DNA of 64,000 bases from Perognathus longimembris pacificus (Eukaryota > Chordata > Mammalia > Rodentia > Heteromyidae). The position numbers and the translations under genes are program-made. Positions 11,022-22,190 of this stretch are shown here, piece by piece (positions within the stretch are counted from its first letter, which is position 1; each line of letters opens with the position of its first letter). Under the pieces are notes generated by a model that was not told the DNA's origin, made no database searches, and worked only from the letters and a program-made list of their open reading frames with translations. The DNA lies in the NCBI RefSeq assembly GCF_023159225.1, contig NC_063169.1, forward strand, positions 58,863,934-58,927,933. Direction: 5' to 3'.

Positions 11022-11900
11022 GAGTGTTGATTTTATATTGTGCAGTTGGGCACTTTGGTAAAAGGCGAAAGATTTATACGATCTGAAGAGAAACCAGAGT
11101 ATCAGTTGGGCACTTTGGAATAAGATCTACAAGAAGATGGACATTTATTAACTACTGTATTTTGTGTGTTCTTATACATAGCATCCATTGAACATTTGCC
11201 CGCATGAGCCATCACGCACTCTTTCTTACCATTTTGACAGAGGAGGAAACTGAGAGGCTGAGGATTTTTCTGAAGTCATGCCTGCCGAGCCCCAGAGCTG
11301 AGACTGGAACCCTGAGCATACGGCGATCTATCACCTCTGCTGTTTGGACAGGAAGATGAGCAATTCATTACCTCAAACTTCCATGAAATAAATCGAAATG
11401 GATATTTTTACTCAAGAGTTTTTGAGGTTATGAAAAGCATGTTTATTATGAGCCTCAGAAGGAGAAAATCAGTTCATTTATCTTTAAGGTCACCTTCTTT
11501 CACTGGGTGGAAATCAGGACGTGGGATCTCAGTGTGACACAAGCAGCCAAAGAGGGATCTAAGTGCCAGATCTCTTCATTGTCTCCTCTTCCTCCTGTCC
11601 TTTACTCTTTCCATCTATTACTCCAGTGCCCAAGGCCAGTTTGGAATGAAGAAACACAGCTCTCAAAGCATTGGCTGAGGGTAGCATTCTTTTCCAGCTA
11701 GAATGTTCTATGAGCTGTCATCTGCCCCCAGTTTTCAGTCTCTGATTAGTCAAAGGGGGCATAGAAACATTTCTGCTCTTTTCCCCTGGCATGAGTCTCC
11801 CATGACCTTTTCCGCCTTCATTCCGGCTGGTAGGCTGAGCACCTCGCTTCAAGGGAGAAAAAGCTTAGTTTTTTGGGGACACTGACACAAAGGCTGGGAT
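11022..11900. other. Mostly unique upstream flank with a MIR-like relic
   Basis: 11230-11330 resembles a reverse MIR ('gacagaggaggaaactgagag', 'gagctgagactggaacc'). A short repeat 'atcagttgggcactttgg' type occurs twice near 11041-11121. The rest is unassigned. Confidence 0.45.
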
Positions 11901-11924
11901 TGAATTTGCTTTTTCTGAAATTGT

Positions 11925-12200
11925 TTTGGGGGTAGGAATGGTAGTGCATGTCTGTTCTCCCAGCTATTAGGGAGACATAGATTGGAGAGCGGTTGGGCTT
12001 GGTGATTTATGTCTGTAAACCCAGGTATACGGGAGATAGAGGGTGGAGGGTTGAGGTGCAGGCCAGTCTCTGGCCAAAACTCAAGACCATATCTGAAAAA
12101 TAAAGCACAGAGGGCTGGGGGCATGATTCAAGTGGTAGAGAACCTACCTAGCAAGTGTGAGGCCCTGTGTTTAAGCCCCAATGCCACACACACAAAACAG
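11925..12200 (+). mobile_element. Two old B1/ID SINE copies in tandem
   Basis: 'gtagtgcatgtctgttctcccag', then 'ggtgatttatgtctgtaaac', then an ID-like right part 'caagtggtagagaacctacc' and 'gtgtttaagccccaatgcc'. Confidence 0.65.
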
Positions 12201-12204
12201 AGGG

Positions 12205-12425
12205 AGATAGGTGCCAGTCACTCATGCCTGTAATCCTAGATACTCAGGAGCCTGAGAGCTGAGGATCATGGTTCAAAGCCAACCCAGGCAGGAAAGTCTC
12301 TTCTTTCCAATTAATCATTAGGAAACCAGAAGTGGAGCTGTGGTTCAAAGTGGTAGAGTGCTAGCCTTGAGTGAAAAAGCTCAGGGACAGTGCCCAGGCT
12401 CTGAGTTCAAGCCCCATAACTGATG
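12205..12425 (+). mobile_element. B1/ID composite SINE
   Basis: 'cactcatgcctgtaatcctag' to 'gagttcaagccccataac'; all segments are present and moderately diverged. Confidence 0.88.
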
Positions 12426-12531
12426 AGGGGGGTGTGGTGGGGAGAAGAAAATAAAAATACAAAATACATAGTTATGGGACAAAAGAAAGCTAGTTCTGTT
12501 TTTAATGTTGTAAAAATGTATTGAGGTAGAT

Positions 12532-12745
12532 GCTGGTGTCTCACAAGAATAATCCTAGTGTCTCAGGAGGCTGAGTTTTAAAAGAATGTAGTTTGAAGCT
12601 AGCCTGGGCAGAAAAGACTGATTTTTGTCTCCAGTGTAGCCAGCAAAAAGCTGGACTGGAGGTGTGGCTCAAGAGGTAGAGAACCAGTTGTGAGCAAGCA
12701 GAGCAACCACAAGGCCTTGAGTTCAAATGTCAGTATTGGCAAGAA
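12532..12745 (+). mobile_element. B1/ID composite SINE, older
   Basis: 'gtctcaggaggctgag', 'gaagctagcctgggcag', 'ctggaggtgtggctcaagag' and 'gagttcaaatgtcagtattgg'. Confidence 0.75.
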
Positions 12746-13507
12746 ACAACACTGGTTATAAAATTCTTGGCAAAAGTAGGATGAGAGTTTTCTGACTAAG
12801 CCATTGGGACCCTCGCTGAACTGCCAGCTGGTATTAGAAATAAAGCCTGAAGGAAAAACTGCTTTTCCAACAGAACTAGAAAAGCAGATATGACTACTGA
12901 ATCTGTACATGGCAAGATCCAAATATTTGGCTTCTCAAGGTCATCCCTGGAGATGCTGGAGGTCAAGTTGGGGAGGTGCCACCGGGAAGCACAGCAATCA
13001 CTTAGGCAGCTAGACAGTAAATCAATGTTAGTAAGTCCCAAGGACAGGAACAGGAACAGCACAACCCCTGGAATTCCGAGGCTAGCCTGGGAACCCTGGC
13101 TCTGCCCTCTACCTTGCATGTGAGTATTGGATGTCTACCCTGGGTAATGGGCAGCCCTCGTGGTCATGTAGGGCTCTGAGGAGCTGAGTGAGCCCCTAAT
13201 GGAACAGCTCCGGGAGAATCTCCTATGGAGAGCCAGATAAGTAATCACATTTAGTTTTGATTAAATAAGGATTCCCTCACACAGAAAAACTCAAGTGTCC
13301 TCATCTATGCCTTGTGTTTTGACCTCGTATCGTTTCTTTGCAATGTACATTTTTTTTTGTATGCTTGGCTTTCCTCAGTTACTTAGTTTCCATTTTCTTT
13401 GCTCTTTATCAATTGCCTTGAATTCCATAGAGAAGCCAGCAAGTTATTAAATAATTGACTACTTACTACATTATGAGAATTATAATCTTTGGTAGAATCA
13501 CCATCTT
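12746..13507. other. Anonymous upstream flank
   Basis: Repeat-poor. Overlapping open frames of 77-107 codons occur on both strands at 12.6-13.1 kb, but none shows a recognisable domain, splice structure or codon bias. Confidence 0.4.
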
Positions 13508-13670
13508 CTCCTCTCCCTCCCTCCCTCCCTCCCTCCCTTCCTCCATCCCTCCCTCCCTCCCTCCCTCCCTTCCTTCCTCCTTCCTTCCTTCTTTCCTTCC
13601 TTCTTTCTTTCCTTCCTTCCTTCCTTCCTTCCTTCCTTCCTTCCTTATTTCCTTCCTTCCTTCCTTTCTT
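13508..13670 (+). repeat. Long CCCT/CCTT pyrimidine tract
   Basis: About 160 bases of almost pure C/T arranged as CTCC then TTCC units. It is a mirror-symmetric homopyrimidine run capable of triplex formation. Confidence 0.95.
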
Positions 13671-13674
13671 CTGA

Positions 13675-14824
13675 TTCTATGTCTTCTGCTTCTCTTTCAT
13701 GTTAAACAAAGATTTAGTGAGAGCCATGCAGTCTCAGGCCTGAAGTTCTGGGCTTGGGCCTTTGTCTGGGGCTCTCTGTGAGCCTGATAGGCCAGGCATC
13801 TACAATTAAGATGACAGCCACCAGCCCTCTGCCTCCTCCCCTTCGCTTTGCCTTTGGGACTTCACAATGTGCTGCCAACTTTGAAAGAGTACCCACATTA
13901 TTGCCTTTTTACTTGATAGATTTGTGGTTACTGGTGAGCTACCTGACAGAGACAGAGGAGAAAACTTTGCTGATTTGCACACCCACACACACCCACACAC
14001 ACATCACTGTTACTTAAAAAATAATCTCAGCTTGTGTAATTCACTTTAAAGGACAAGCATCACAGGACTATATCTTTCCCCCAAAGTGAGAACCTTAGTA
14101 ATATGTATGCATTTTAAAGAGTTCTGCAACGGCCAAGCAAATAAGAGTCACATTACTTCAAATCTGAGGTTAAGAAAGTGTTCTAAAGTGCCGCTAAGCC
14201 AGTAAGTAAGTTCTGTTACCCAAGCAGTAGCCTTCCCAGCCACACTGACTTTGAAGGGAGAAAAGGCTCACTTCCCACCCTTCCCCCACCCAGGGCAAAG
14301 CTGGACTGAGGCCTGGCTACTGGACCCAGGGAGGAGGTCTGGGTACCAGCAGTGCAGCCCTCACTGGAATTCTCCCCAAACAGGCACAGCCTGGGTGGGG
14401 CCGAAACTCAGCACTCCAAACTCCCAGCTGTTTCCAGTTTCTCCTACTGTTTTTAGAATCCTCAGGGCTGGCAGCTGAGCACGTTGCACTCACTTAGGGT
14501 GGTTGGGTTTGTGAGTCTGGGAAAGGAGCCAACCAGAGGGTTTGGTCCCATTGCTCTGTGATGTGTGCGCCCAGAGGCATGGCACGTTATGTTACCCCAG
14601 GGCCTTTGCAAACCTCTTCAGCCAGCCGGATGCACAGGCCTGACCAGTGAGGCTCCAGAAGTTCAGCAACCTGCCCAAGGCCACACAGTAGGCCCCCCAG
14701 TAGAGTGAGGGCTTGACTACGTTACAATTTTCAGATCTGCTTTGAAGATGGACATTGCATTAGATGTAACTTTTAGGTATTGTGAAATGCAACCAGTCAA
14801 ATTTACTTGAACAGTTTTGGTTTG
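13675..14824. other. Repeat-poor upstream flank
   Basis: Largely unique. A MIR-like reverse relic is at about 14650-14720 ('cagcaacctgcccaaggcc'). A short CA run is at 13980-14003. I see no exon. Confidence 0.4.
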
Positions 14825-15064
14825 GTTTTGTGCCAGTGCCGAGTCTTGAACTCAGGAGCTGGGTGCTGTCTCTCACATTTGTTTGTTTTTTCTCTCAAGG
14901 CTAGTGCTCTGTCACTTGAGCCACATCTCCAAATCCAGCTTTTTGCTGGTTAATTGGAGATAAGAGTCTCACAGTCCTTCCTGCCCAGGCAGACTTAGAA
15001 CCATGATCCTCAGATCACAGCCTCCTGAGTAGCTAGGATGATGGGCATGAGCCACCACTGCCAG
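14825..15064 (-). mobile_element. B1/ID composite SINE (reverse)
   Basis: 'gagtcttgaactcagg', 'gtcacttgagccacatctcc', 'cctcctgagtagctaggatg' and 'gggcatgagccaccactgcc'. Confidence 0.85.
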
Positions 15065-15087
15065 GCTATTTTTAATAATTTTACCTC

Positions 15088-15300
15088 TTTTTTTTTTTTT
15101 TTTTTTTTTTGCCAGTCCTGGCCTTGGACTCAGGGCCTGAGCACTGTCCCTGGCTTCTTTTTGCTCAAGGCTAGCACTCTGCCACGTGAGTCACAGCACC
15201 ACTTCTGGCCATTTTCTGTATATGTGGTGCTGGGGAATAGAACCCAGGGCTTCAATTATACGAGGCAAGCACTCTTGCCACTAGGCCCTATCCCCAGCCC
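15088..15300 (-). mobile_element. Dimeric ID-type SINE, copy 4 (reverse)
   Basis: T24 run, 'gccagtcctggccttggac', through 'cctatccccagccc'. A perfect 17-bp duplication, TATTTTTAATAATTTTA, lies at 15067-15083 and 15301-15317. It landed next to the end of the preceding B1/ID copy. Confidence 0.92.
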
Positions 15301-15519
15301 TATTTTTAATAATTTTAAAGTGTATAATTGAGAAGCAGAAAGTGCTGCATCATTCAGTGAGTTCCATACCATATGTGTATGGACACATGCACACACACAC
15401 GCCCAATTCATTCATGGAAATAGAACGGGCCATGCTTCCTATTTAAACGTCCATTTCCAACTCACAAATGATTGCTGTTGTACTCTTCCATGTGAGCTTA
15501 TGAATTCTGCTAGCCTGCT

Positions 15520-15660
15520 TCATTTTGAGTTTAATATATATTATCATCATTACTATTATCATCATGCAGTTGTACATAGGGGTTTCAGTTCTAGAAGTCA
15601 GGTTATGAGTATTTTTATTGAAGTTATATATGCACATAATTGAAAGTTGTGTAGCTCCAC
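15520..15660 (-). mobile_element. Possible L1 3' end relic (reverse)
   Basis: 'gttgtacataggggtttcag' and 'tattgaagttatatatgcac' resemble the family end also seen at 54.98 and 60.81 kb. Weak. Confidence 0.35.
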
Positions 15661-15745
15661 AAAGGTTATAAATGCATGTGTCAAGCTGTTTGTATCTGGT
15701 TTCCAGAGGTGTCTATCTTTCAGCTCTTAAAACTGCCTTGTCGTG

Positions 15746-15880
15746 GGACGCTGGTGGCTTATGCCTGTAATCCTAGCTATTCAGAAGACTGAGATCTGAG
15801 GATCGCAGTTCAAAGGAGTCCAGGCAGGAGTGTCAATGAGACTCTTTTCTCCAATTAACCACCAGAAAATTGGAAGTGAT
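15746..15880 (+). mobile_element. Truncated B1/ID SINE
   Basis: 'ggcttatgcctgtaatcctag' to 'ccaattaaccaccagaaaat'. The right monomer is missing. Confidence 0.8.
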
Positions 15881-15937
15881 GATTTCTAGCATGCGTGTGA
15901 TGTTATTTCATTTTCTTTCTTTCATTCCCTGCTTTTT

Positions 15938-16030
15938 TGTTTGCCAGTCCTGGGGCCTGAACTCAGGACCTGGGCACTGTCCTTGAGCGTCTTTTGCTCA
16001 AGTCTAGCACTCTACCACTTGAGCGACATT
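15938..16030 (-). mobile_element. ID-like right monomer (reverse)
   Basis: 'gccagtcctggggcctgaac' to 'ctaccacttgagcgac', then it runs into the CCT repeat. Confidence 0.75.
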
Positions 16031-16054
16031 CCTGCCCCCCCATCCTCCATCCCC

Positions 16055-16148
16055 CCTCCTTCTCCTCCTCCTCCTCCTCCTCCTCCTCCTCCTCCTCCTC
16101 CTCCTCCTCCTCCTCCTCCTCCTCCTCCTCCTCCTCCTCCTCCTCCTT
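16055..16148 (+). repeat. (CCT)n trinucleotide repeat
   Basis: About 30 CTC/CCT units, nearly perfect. The long proline, glutamate and glycine open frames over it are artefacts. Confidence 0.97.
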
Positions 16149-16159
16149 TCTTCTTTGGT

Positions 16160-16911
16160 TTAGACACTGATAACTTCTCATCATAAAGGATGAAGATGTG
16201 CATTTAGTTTCTTTTCTTGCCTTTACCAAATACAGTCACAATTACTTCTTACTCAGACTAGGCTTTTAGATTCTAAGCCCTAAGTCATATGGGTCTTACA
16301 TTAGGTCAGCCATCTTCCAGGGTAGACAGACACCTTGGCCTCAGGTTAACTGGGCATCAGGAGTGAGAAGGTAATCATAGTTAAACAGTCTGAAGGCACA
16401 GGGCCATAGATCAATTATTTCAGTCTTTGTCTTTGGGGGAAGAAGTTGTTTTGGGGAAAAAAATGATCACTGTACCACTGGAGAGGAGGGACAGCAACAA
16501 GTAGGCTGGCAGGAGTCCCCTGAGCTTTTACCACATTCTCTTGTCTTCCACATGATAGAAGAAGGCATTGGTTGGCAGGAGTGGTTTGACATTTGTCACA
16601 AGATGCTTATGGATGCATTCTGCTCTTCCTGGTGCACAAGGTGATTGTAAAGTGTTCAATCAAAGAGCAGAATGAGGTGGGGGGGGACGTGAGGCTGGCT
16701 ATCCAGGTTTTAGTTGACTTACAGGCCCAGCCAAAGCATATTTTAAGTTGCCTTTTACATTACTGCTCACCCTCTTTATTTAGAAATATTGCCTTTCTGA
16801 GTAACTCAAAGTTCAAGGGTCATGTTATATTGATCCTCTAGGCTATTTAGCATTGAGTCATTTAGGGAACTATGAATACCTTTCCTTTTCTTTATGACCT
16901 GTAGTTTTCCA
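16160..16911. other. Anonymous upstream flank
   Basis: Unassigned. Includes a short G8 run at about 16680. Confidence 0.4.
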
Positions 16912-17050
16912 TCAGCCAAGTATGATGGTTTATGCCTGCAATCCCAGAAGGCTGAGGCGGAACGATCATAAGAGTTCAAAGCCAGCCTAAGCTACAAAGC
17001 AAATATGAGGACAAGCTGAGCTACATAGCAAGACCCTACCTTAGAAACAA
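16912..17050 (+). mobile_element. B1-type SINE
   Basis: 'gtatgatggtttatgcctgc', 'aatcccagaaggctgagg', 'gttcaaagccagcctaagc' and 'gcaagaccctaccttag'. Confidence 0.75.
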
Positions 17051-17905
17051 ACACAAATACTTTTGGGTGGGGGGAGAAGAGGGGGCACAGAAATGGAAGG
17101 AGGAAGGGTGAACAAATGCAGTCACTCTATTCAGTACACACTGTGTGGAAAGTGAACTACAAAATTTGTAGGCAGGGACAGAAGGGGAAACTGAGGTAAA
17201 GTGAAGTAAGGGGTAACAATGTCCACAAAAGAATTGTACTCATTACCTGATGTACGATATAGTAACCCTTCTGCACAACACCTTACTAATAGCAGTAAAA
17301 TTATATTAAAACGAACACAAACAACTAGAACAAAAAGGTGACAGCTTTATTTCCTACTTACTTCATTATCTAAGGATCATCAGTGCATACTCTGTAGCAG
17401 ACATTTAAATATCTTCTTGATATACTCATTCCTATTCTGTCGAGTTTACCTTCTGAAGTCTCTTGTGGAGCATTTGAATCGCATTTCAGCCTACATGTAT
17501 CCAGCTGGCTTGTTCCTGTGTCATGGGCATCCTTCTGAGTATGTCCTTTTGCATGTCTCTTTCTCTAATCTCTCTTTGAGGAAACTCTCCTCTATTGGTC
17601 TTGTATTTTGCTTATGCCTTTTCTCTTATTTTTCATGTTTTGCCTCTATTTCTGTAAGATTTCTCCAGGCTTCTCTTTCAACTAACTTACTAAATGTTCA
17701 TTTCTACAGCCATGTCAACCTGTTTTTTTGTAACTTTCTATAAGATCATGTTTAGTCTTGTTTCATCCGTTTTGAAACTTCTACATCCGATCCAGGATAT
17801 AGTCATTAATAGTCGTTAAAGAGCTTTTCCAGCCTTGTCTTTGTTCAAGTGTATATATTTCCCCCAACATTGTGTAAGGGTTATAGTTAGAGGTTTGATA
17901 ATAAT
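17051..17905. other. Anonymous upstream flank
   Basis: AT-rich. An open frame of 108 codons at 17417-17743 has no recognisable features and is probably chance or an L1 relic. Confidence 0.35.
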
Positions 17906-17986
17906 TCCTCCTCCTCCTCCTCCTCCTTCTCCTCCTCCTCCTCCTCCTCCTCCTCCTTCTCTTCTTCCTTTCCCTCTTCCTCCTCA
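17906..17986 (+). repeat. (CCT)n trinucleotide repeat
   Basis: About 24 units with TTC interruptions. Confidence 0.95.
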
Positions 17987-17992
17987 TTTGTA

Positions 17993-18296
17993 CTAAGATT
18001 TTGACTCAGAGCCTCAAGCTTTGGTAGGCAAGTGATCTACTACTAAGCCACACCTCCAGCCTTTTTTTTTTTTTGTGCTGGTTATTTTAAGATTGAGTAT
18101 GGCTTTCTGTCCTAGTCTTATGCCTAGACTTTGATCTACTCATTTGAAGCTTCATAGCTTGGTATACACAACCATGTCCAGCTTCTTCATAGTAGTGGAC
18201 TTTTCTGCCTGGGCTGACCTCCAGCCATGAGCCTCCTAGTCTCAGCCTTCCAAGTAGCTAGGGTTATAAGGTGTATGCCACCAGTGTTTGGCTGGT
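17993..18296 (-). mobile_element. SINE copies (reverse), ID-like then B1-like
   Basis: 'gactcagagcctcaagc' and 'ctactactaagccacacc', then a T-run and 'cttttctgcctgggctgacc' to 'gtagctagggttataagg'. Confidence 0.7.
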
Positions 18297-18629
18297 AATC
18301 CTTATTTGTGTATCTATTAAAGCCATCAGAATAAGAAGCTTTCATTGTCTTATGACTTTCAGTTTTTCAAGTGTCTGTCTTTAGCTGTTTCTCTTTGGGG
18401 TGTTCAGATTCTCTGTGAAACACCCTTTCCAGTCTCCTACTGTTAGATGAAGCCTTCGCCCGTATTCTGATTGTGCTGGGGAAGGGGGCTGAGAACATCA
18501 GCATGGAGGATGCTTACTCAGTCCTCTGCAATTTTAGTGTGCTTAGTTCATTATTCTTGATTCAGTGTCCAGATTCAGACTGTTCATTTATGGGTGCCTC
18601 TCCCCTACTTGCCAAGTTTTCCTTTATTT
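18297..18629. other. Anonymous upstream flank
   Basis: No recognisable feature. Confidence 0.35.
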
Positions 18630-18642
18630 AAAACTAAGGCTC

Positions 18643-18863
18643 GGGGCTGGGGATATAGCCTAGTGGCAAGAGTGCCTGCCTCGGATACACGAGGCCCTAG
18701 GTTTGATTCCCCAGCACCACATATACAGAAAACGGCCAGAAGCGGCGCTGTGGCTCAAGTGGCAGAGTGCTAGCCTTGAGCGGGAAGAAGCCAGGGACAG
18801 TGCTCAGGCCCTGAGTCCAAGGCCCAGGACTGGCCAAAAAAAAAAAACAAAAAACAAAAAAAA
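18643..18863 (+). mobile_element. Young dimeric ID-type SINE, copy 5
   Basis: Full-length. The B box carries one change (GGTTTGATTCC). The tail is poly(A) with C interruptions. A perfect 13-bp duplication, AAAACTAAGGCTC, lies at 18630-18642 and 18864-18876. Confidence 0.92.
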
Positions 18864-19261
18864 AAAACTAAGGCTCATGTATTCCACTCTGTTCTGCAGG
18901 ATGGGCGGAAATGCTTACTTTACCTCTTTCTGTGCTGTGCCCATGACACATGAGAAATGCCCTTTCTGGGCCCTCCACCACTTACTTTCTACCTGGCATA
19001 TTAGGGCAGTGGCAGCACCTGGCATGGGGGATCCTCGGAGTTGAGCCTCTGGCTTAGAACTCCGTTACAGTAGTAGAAACCAGAGAGGGGAACAGAAGGG
19101 TGGGGGGGATAGTCTCAATCTTATGTTACTCCAGTTTACTAATTCGAAAAAGAGACTTTCCCTTTTCACGGTTACCAAGAAATCTCCTTTATAACTAACT
19201 GTGTTGGGCTCCACCTGAATCTTTGGCCTTTCTCAGCTTAACCATCATGGTTGGGAATAGC

Positions 19262-19345
19262 ATCCTATGATTGGCTATCCCTGAGTCATGAACCCACCCT
19301 TAGGGAAGGTGCAGATGTGATTGACAGCTCTATAAAAATCTGGAG
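19262..19345 (+). promoter_or_regulatory. Promoter-like motif cluster (CCAAT, AP-1-like, TATA) of unknown origin
   Basis: An inverted CCAAT (ATTGG at 19270), TGAGTCA (19282) and TATAAAA (19331) lie in normal promoter order within 70 bp. The surrounding 18.88-19.39 kb is unassigned and may be an old LTR. There is no downstream gene on this strand before UTRN, 4.3 kb away. Confidence 0.3.
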
Positions 19346-19394
19346 TAGGAGAGAAGCATTTCTCCAAAGGAAGGTTTAGAGTTGCTTTAAACCT

Positions 19395-19595
19395 GAGCCT
19401 GGTGCTGGTGGCTCATGCCTGTGATCCTAGCTATTCAGGAACCTGAGATATGAGGATTGTGGTTCAATGCCAGCACAGGCAGCAAAGTCTGAGAAACGCT
19501 TATTTCCAATTTACCACCAAAATATCAGAAGTGGGGCTGTGGCTCAAGGGGTAGAATGCTAGCCTTCATCACAACAGCTCAGTGTTCAAGCTCCA

Positions 19596-19633
<38 letters not shown>
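19395..19633 (+). mobile_element. B1/ID composite SINE with (CA)n tail
   Basis: 'ggtggctcatgcctgtgatcc' to 'gttcaagctccagg', ending in (CA)18 at 19598-19633. Confidence 0.85.
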
Positions 19634-19635
<2 letters not shown>

Positions 19636-19675
19636 AGGTTGGGGATGTGGCTGAGGGGTAGAGCGTTCATTTTGG
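19634..19675 (+). mobile_element. ID left-monomer fragment
   Basis: 'ggttggggatgtggctgagg' and 'gtagagcgttcatt' match the ID start; truncated. Confidence 0.6.
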
Positions 19676-19739
19676 TTTACTGAGGGTATGGATGATGTGA
19701 GCAGAGGCAAGGAAAATGGATGTCCTTCATGATTCCCAC

Positions 19740-19890
19740 TCCTTTCTTAAGGCTCAGCTCAAGTGTCCCTCTCCTGACTCCAGTTACATTGTAATTGTAA
19801 TTTGTAAATATGCATAGGCTCTTGGAAGATAGGCACTGCCTCATACCGATATGCAAACCCAGCTCCTCAGCAGACACCCTGAGTTCCAGT
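19740..19890 (+). mobile_element. L2-like 3' fragment
   Basis: 'ggctcagctcaagtgtccc', 'ctcctgactccag' and 'gaagataggcactgcctcat' resemble the L2 3' end. Confidence 0.5.
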
Positions 19891-19948
19891 AATGTTAGCC
19901 ATGTAAGGGAGAAGATGGTCACTCAGAGGCAGCAGATTCTCTTGTTAA

Positions 19949-20132
19949 GGGGCTGTGAGTGTGGATTAGTGGTAGAGTGCTTGCCTAGCACGCATGAAGC
20001 CCTGGGTTCGGTTCCTTAGTACCACGTAAACAGAAAAAGCCAGAAGTGGTGCTGTGGCTCAAGTGGTAGAGCACTAGAGACAGTGCTCAGGTGCTCAGTT
20101 CCAGCCCCAGGACTGGCAGAAAAAAAAAAGGA
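19949..20132 (+). mobile_element. Dimeric ID-type SINE, older, internal deletion
   Basis: 'ggggctgtgagtgtggattag', 'gggttcggttccttagtacc', 'ctcaagtggtagagcac', then the right monomer with a deletion and an A-rich tail. Confidence 0.85.
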
Positions 20133-21362
20133 AAAGGGAACAGTTGATAAATGCCCAGTGTATGCAGCATCCTTGATTCTCACACAGTATCATTGGGGTT
20201 GGTTTTTTTTTTTTTCTGTTTTACATGCAGAAAGTAAAAGTTTGAGTTTTAAAAGCTCAAGCTCTTAATAACTGTCAATCAAAATAGGCACTGAGCTAAT
20301 TTCTGTCTAGCTTACTTCTCAGCTATATTAACTTTATTTTTCCTTCCCTCCTTCCTCCTCCTTCTCCTCGTTAGCCATGGATTCTTACCAATACAGGGTC
20401 ATCTCTTTTTTCACTCCTTAGTAAGGTGATGGTCTCCACTCCAATTATTACTATTTTACCTAAGTGGACTCCATAGCCAGTTAGTATCTTTGTTATTTGC
20501 TTCTTTGTCTATAAAGAAGGAGAGATTCTGTAAGATCCCTTCCAATGCCAACATTATAATATTGTACAAAGCAAACTAAATGGAGTAAAATGAACATGTG
20601 TGACATGAACAGCACAGGGTGCATTTTATTCAGGGATGTTTTCTGACCTCAGTGGGTGTCGGGTTCAGGAAGGAGTGGGCTGGAGTTCTTTCCTGCATGG
20701 TTTCCTTGTTTTTCCTTCCCCCTTTTGAATATCACTTATTCCTCCTTTTATTCTACCAGTCGCCCCCTTTCTTCCCATCAGCTTCCCCTTGGCCGTTGGC
20801 TCCTCTGGACCACGCAGTTGAGCTCTCATCTTTTTGTCCTTTGGTCGACAGAGAAGAGCCTCTTTCCTTAAAGTAGACGCAGCTCCTCCCATTTGTGTAG
20901 CTGTCTTGTCAGAAACTGGTTGAAGGTAGTTACAATTGGAGCAATCTTTAGCATGGTCTGAAGTCACTGGGATTCAAGGGAAAGCCAGTCATGATTGGAC
21001 TTGGATTCATTTTCCCCTTGCTAGGGAGAGCCATTTACTTCCCAAGGACACAATGTCTCCGTGAGCGATTCTCAAGCCATCCTGTTTTAGACCCCCTGGG
21101 TCCTGAAGCTACCTGGGTCACCACAGACCTACAGAATCATCATTTCGGGGGATATCAGACAATCTGAATTTAAAGTATGTTGCTCTTGAAAAGTTTCATA
21201 CATTCTTGTTTCTCTTGGGCTGGGGCAAAGAGCTGGTTTCTTTAAGCCAATTAGAAAGAATTTTATTTGTAGCGATCTTTACCTTGCACAACAGGTAGTA
21301 GATATTTCCATGAAGAATTCACTAAGATATTCAGCAAATATTCTGGTATTTCTCTCTTTCTT
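20133..21362. other. Repeat-poor upstream flank
   Basis: About 1.2 kb without recognised repeats apart from short T and CCT runs. Overlapping frames at 20.62-20.97 kb on both strands show no domain. It lies 2-3 kb upstream of the CpG island, so could hold distal regulatory sequence, but no motif cluster stands out. Confidence 0.4.
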
Positions 21363-21364
21363 TT

Positions 21365-21570
21365 TCTTCAATACTAGCGAGTGAACTCAGGACCTTGTAT
21401 GTCTTAGGCAAGCGCTACCACTTGCATCATGCCCCAGATCCATTTTTGCTTTGTAGTTTGTTTTCTCTGACATGGGCTTGTGCTTTTGCCCAGGCAGCCT
21501 CAGATTGGGATCCTCCTCCCTCCACCTCCTAAACAGCTAGGATTACAGGCATGAATTTCCATCAACTTTC
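21365..21570 (-). mobile_element. B1/ID SINE (reverse)
   Basis: 'gcgagtgaactcaggacc' to 'cagctaggattacaggcatg'. Confidence 0.75.
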
Positions 21571-21574
21571 CTGG

Positions 21575-22150
21575 CGTAAGGCTTGGATATGAAGTATCCC
21601 TCCAAAGGCTTCATGTGGTTGGGTGCCCATGGCTTACGACTGTAATCCTAGCCACTCAGGAGGCTGAGATTTGAGGACTGCCATTGGAAGCCAGCCTGGG
21701 CACAAAAGTCTGTGAGACTCTTATCACCAATAAACTACTCAGAAGAAGCTGGAAGAGGTACTGTGGACCAAGTAATAAATAGGCTCAGGGACAGTAGCCA
21801 AGCCATGAGTTCAAGCCCCAAGACTGGCAAAAACAAAACAAAACAAAAAAAAAAGGGAAAAAAGTTCCATGACTTGAGTCTTGGTCCTTGGGAGATTATC
21901 TGATTATGAGACTGTGACCTAATTAGTGCACAAATCCACTGATGGACTGATAATTTAACAGCATTCCTGGAGGTGATGGAAACTGTCTCGGGTGAGGCCT
22001 AGATATGCTATATCTTATTATAGGCTCCTTTGTCTTGTTTTCTCTGGTTCCTGGCCATCATGAAATAAACAGCCCCTGCCTCTCTGCTGATGGTGATATT
22101 TTGCTGATCTCTGACCTAGCAATGGATCTGGCCAACCTTGAGCTGAAACA
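21575..22150 (+). mobile_element. Degenerate LTR-like (MaLR/MLT-type) sequence split by a SINE
   Basis: The flanks of the SINE at 21615-21855 read as one old element: 'gtatccctccaaaggcttc', 'gtgacctaattagtgcac', 'ctggttcctggccatcatg', 'gagctgaaacatctgaaac'. Noncoding and heavily diverged. Family assignment is from memory of this LTR class. Confidence 0.4.
21615..21855 (+). mobile_element. B1/ID composite SINE
   Basis: 'cccatggcttacgactgtaatcc', 'aggaggctgagatttgagg', 'gagttcaagccccaagactgg', then an A-rich tail. Confidence 0.88.
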
Positions 22151-22187
22151 TCTGAAACTGAGCCAGAAGATCTTTCCCTACCACCCT

Positions 22188-22190
<3 letters not shown>

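Noticed and set aside
16012..16229. Poly-proline, poly-glutamate and poly-glycine frames
   Set aside because: Direct translation of the CCT/GGA trinucleotide repeat.
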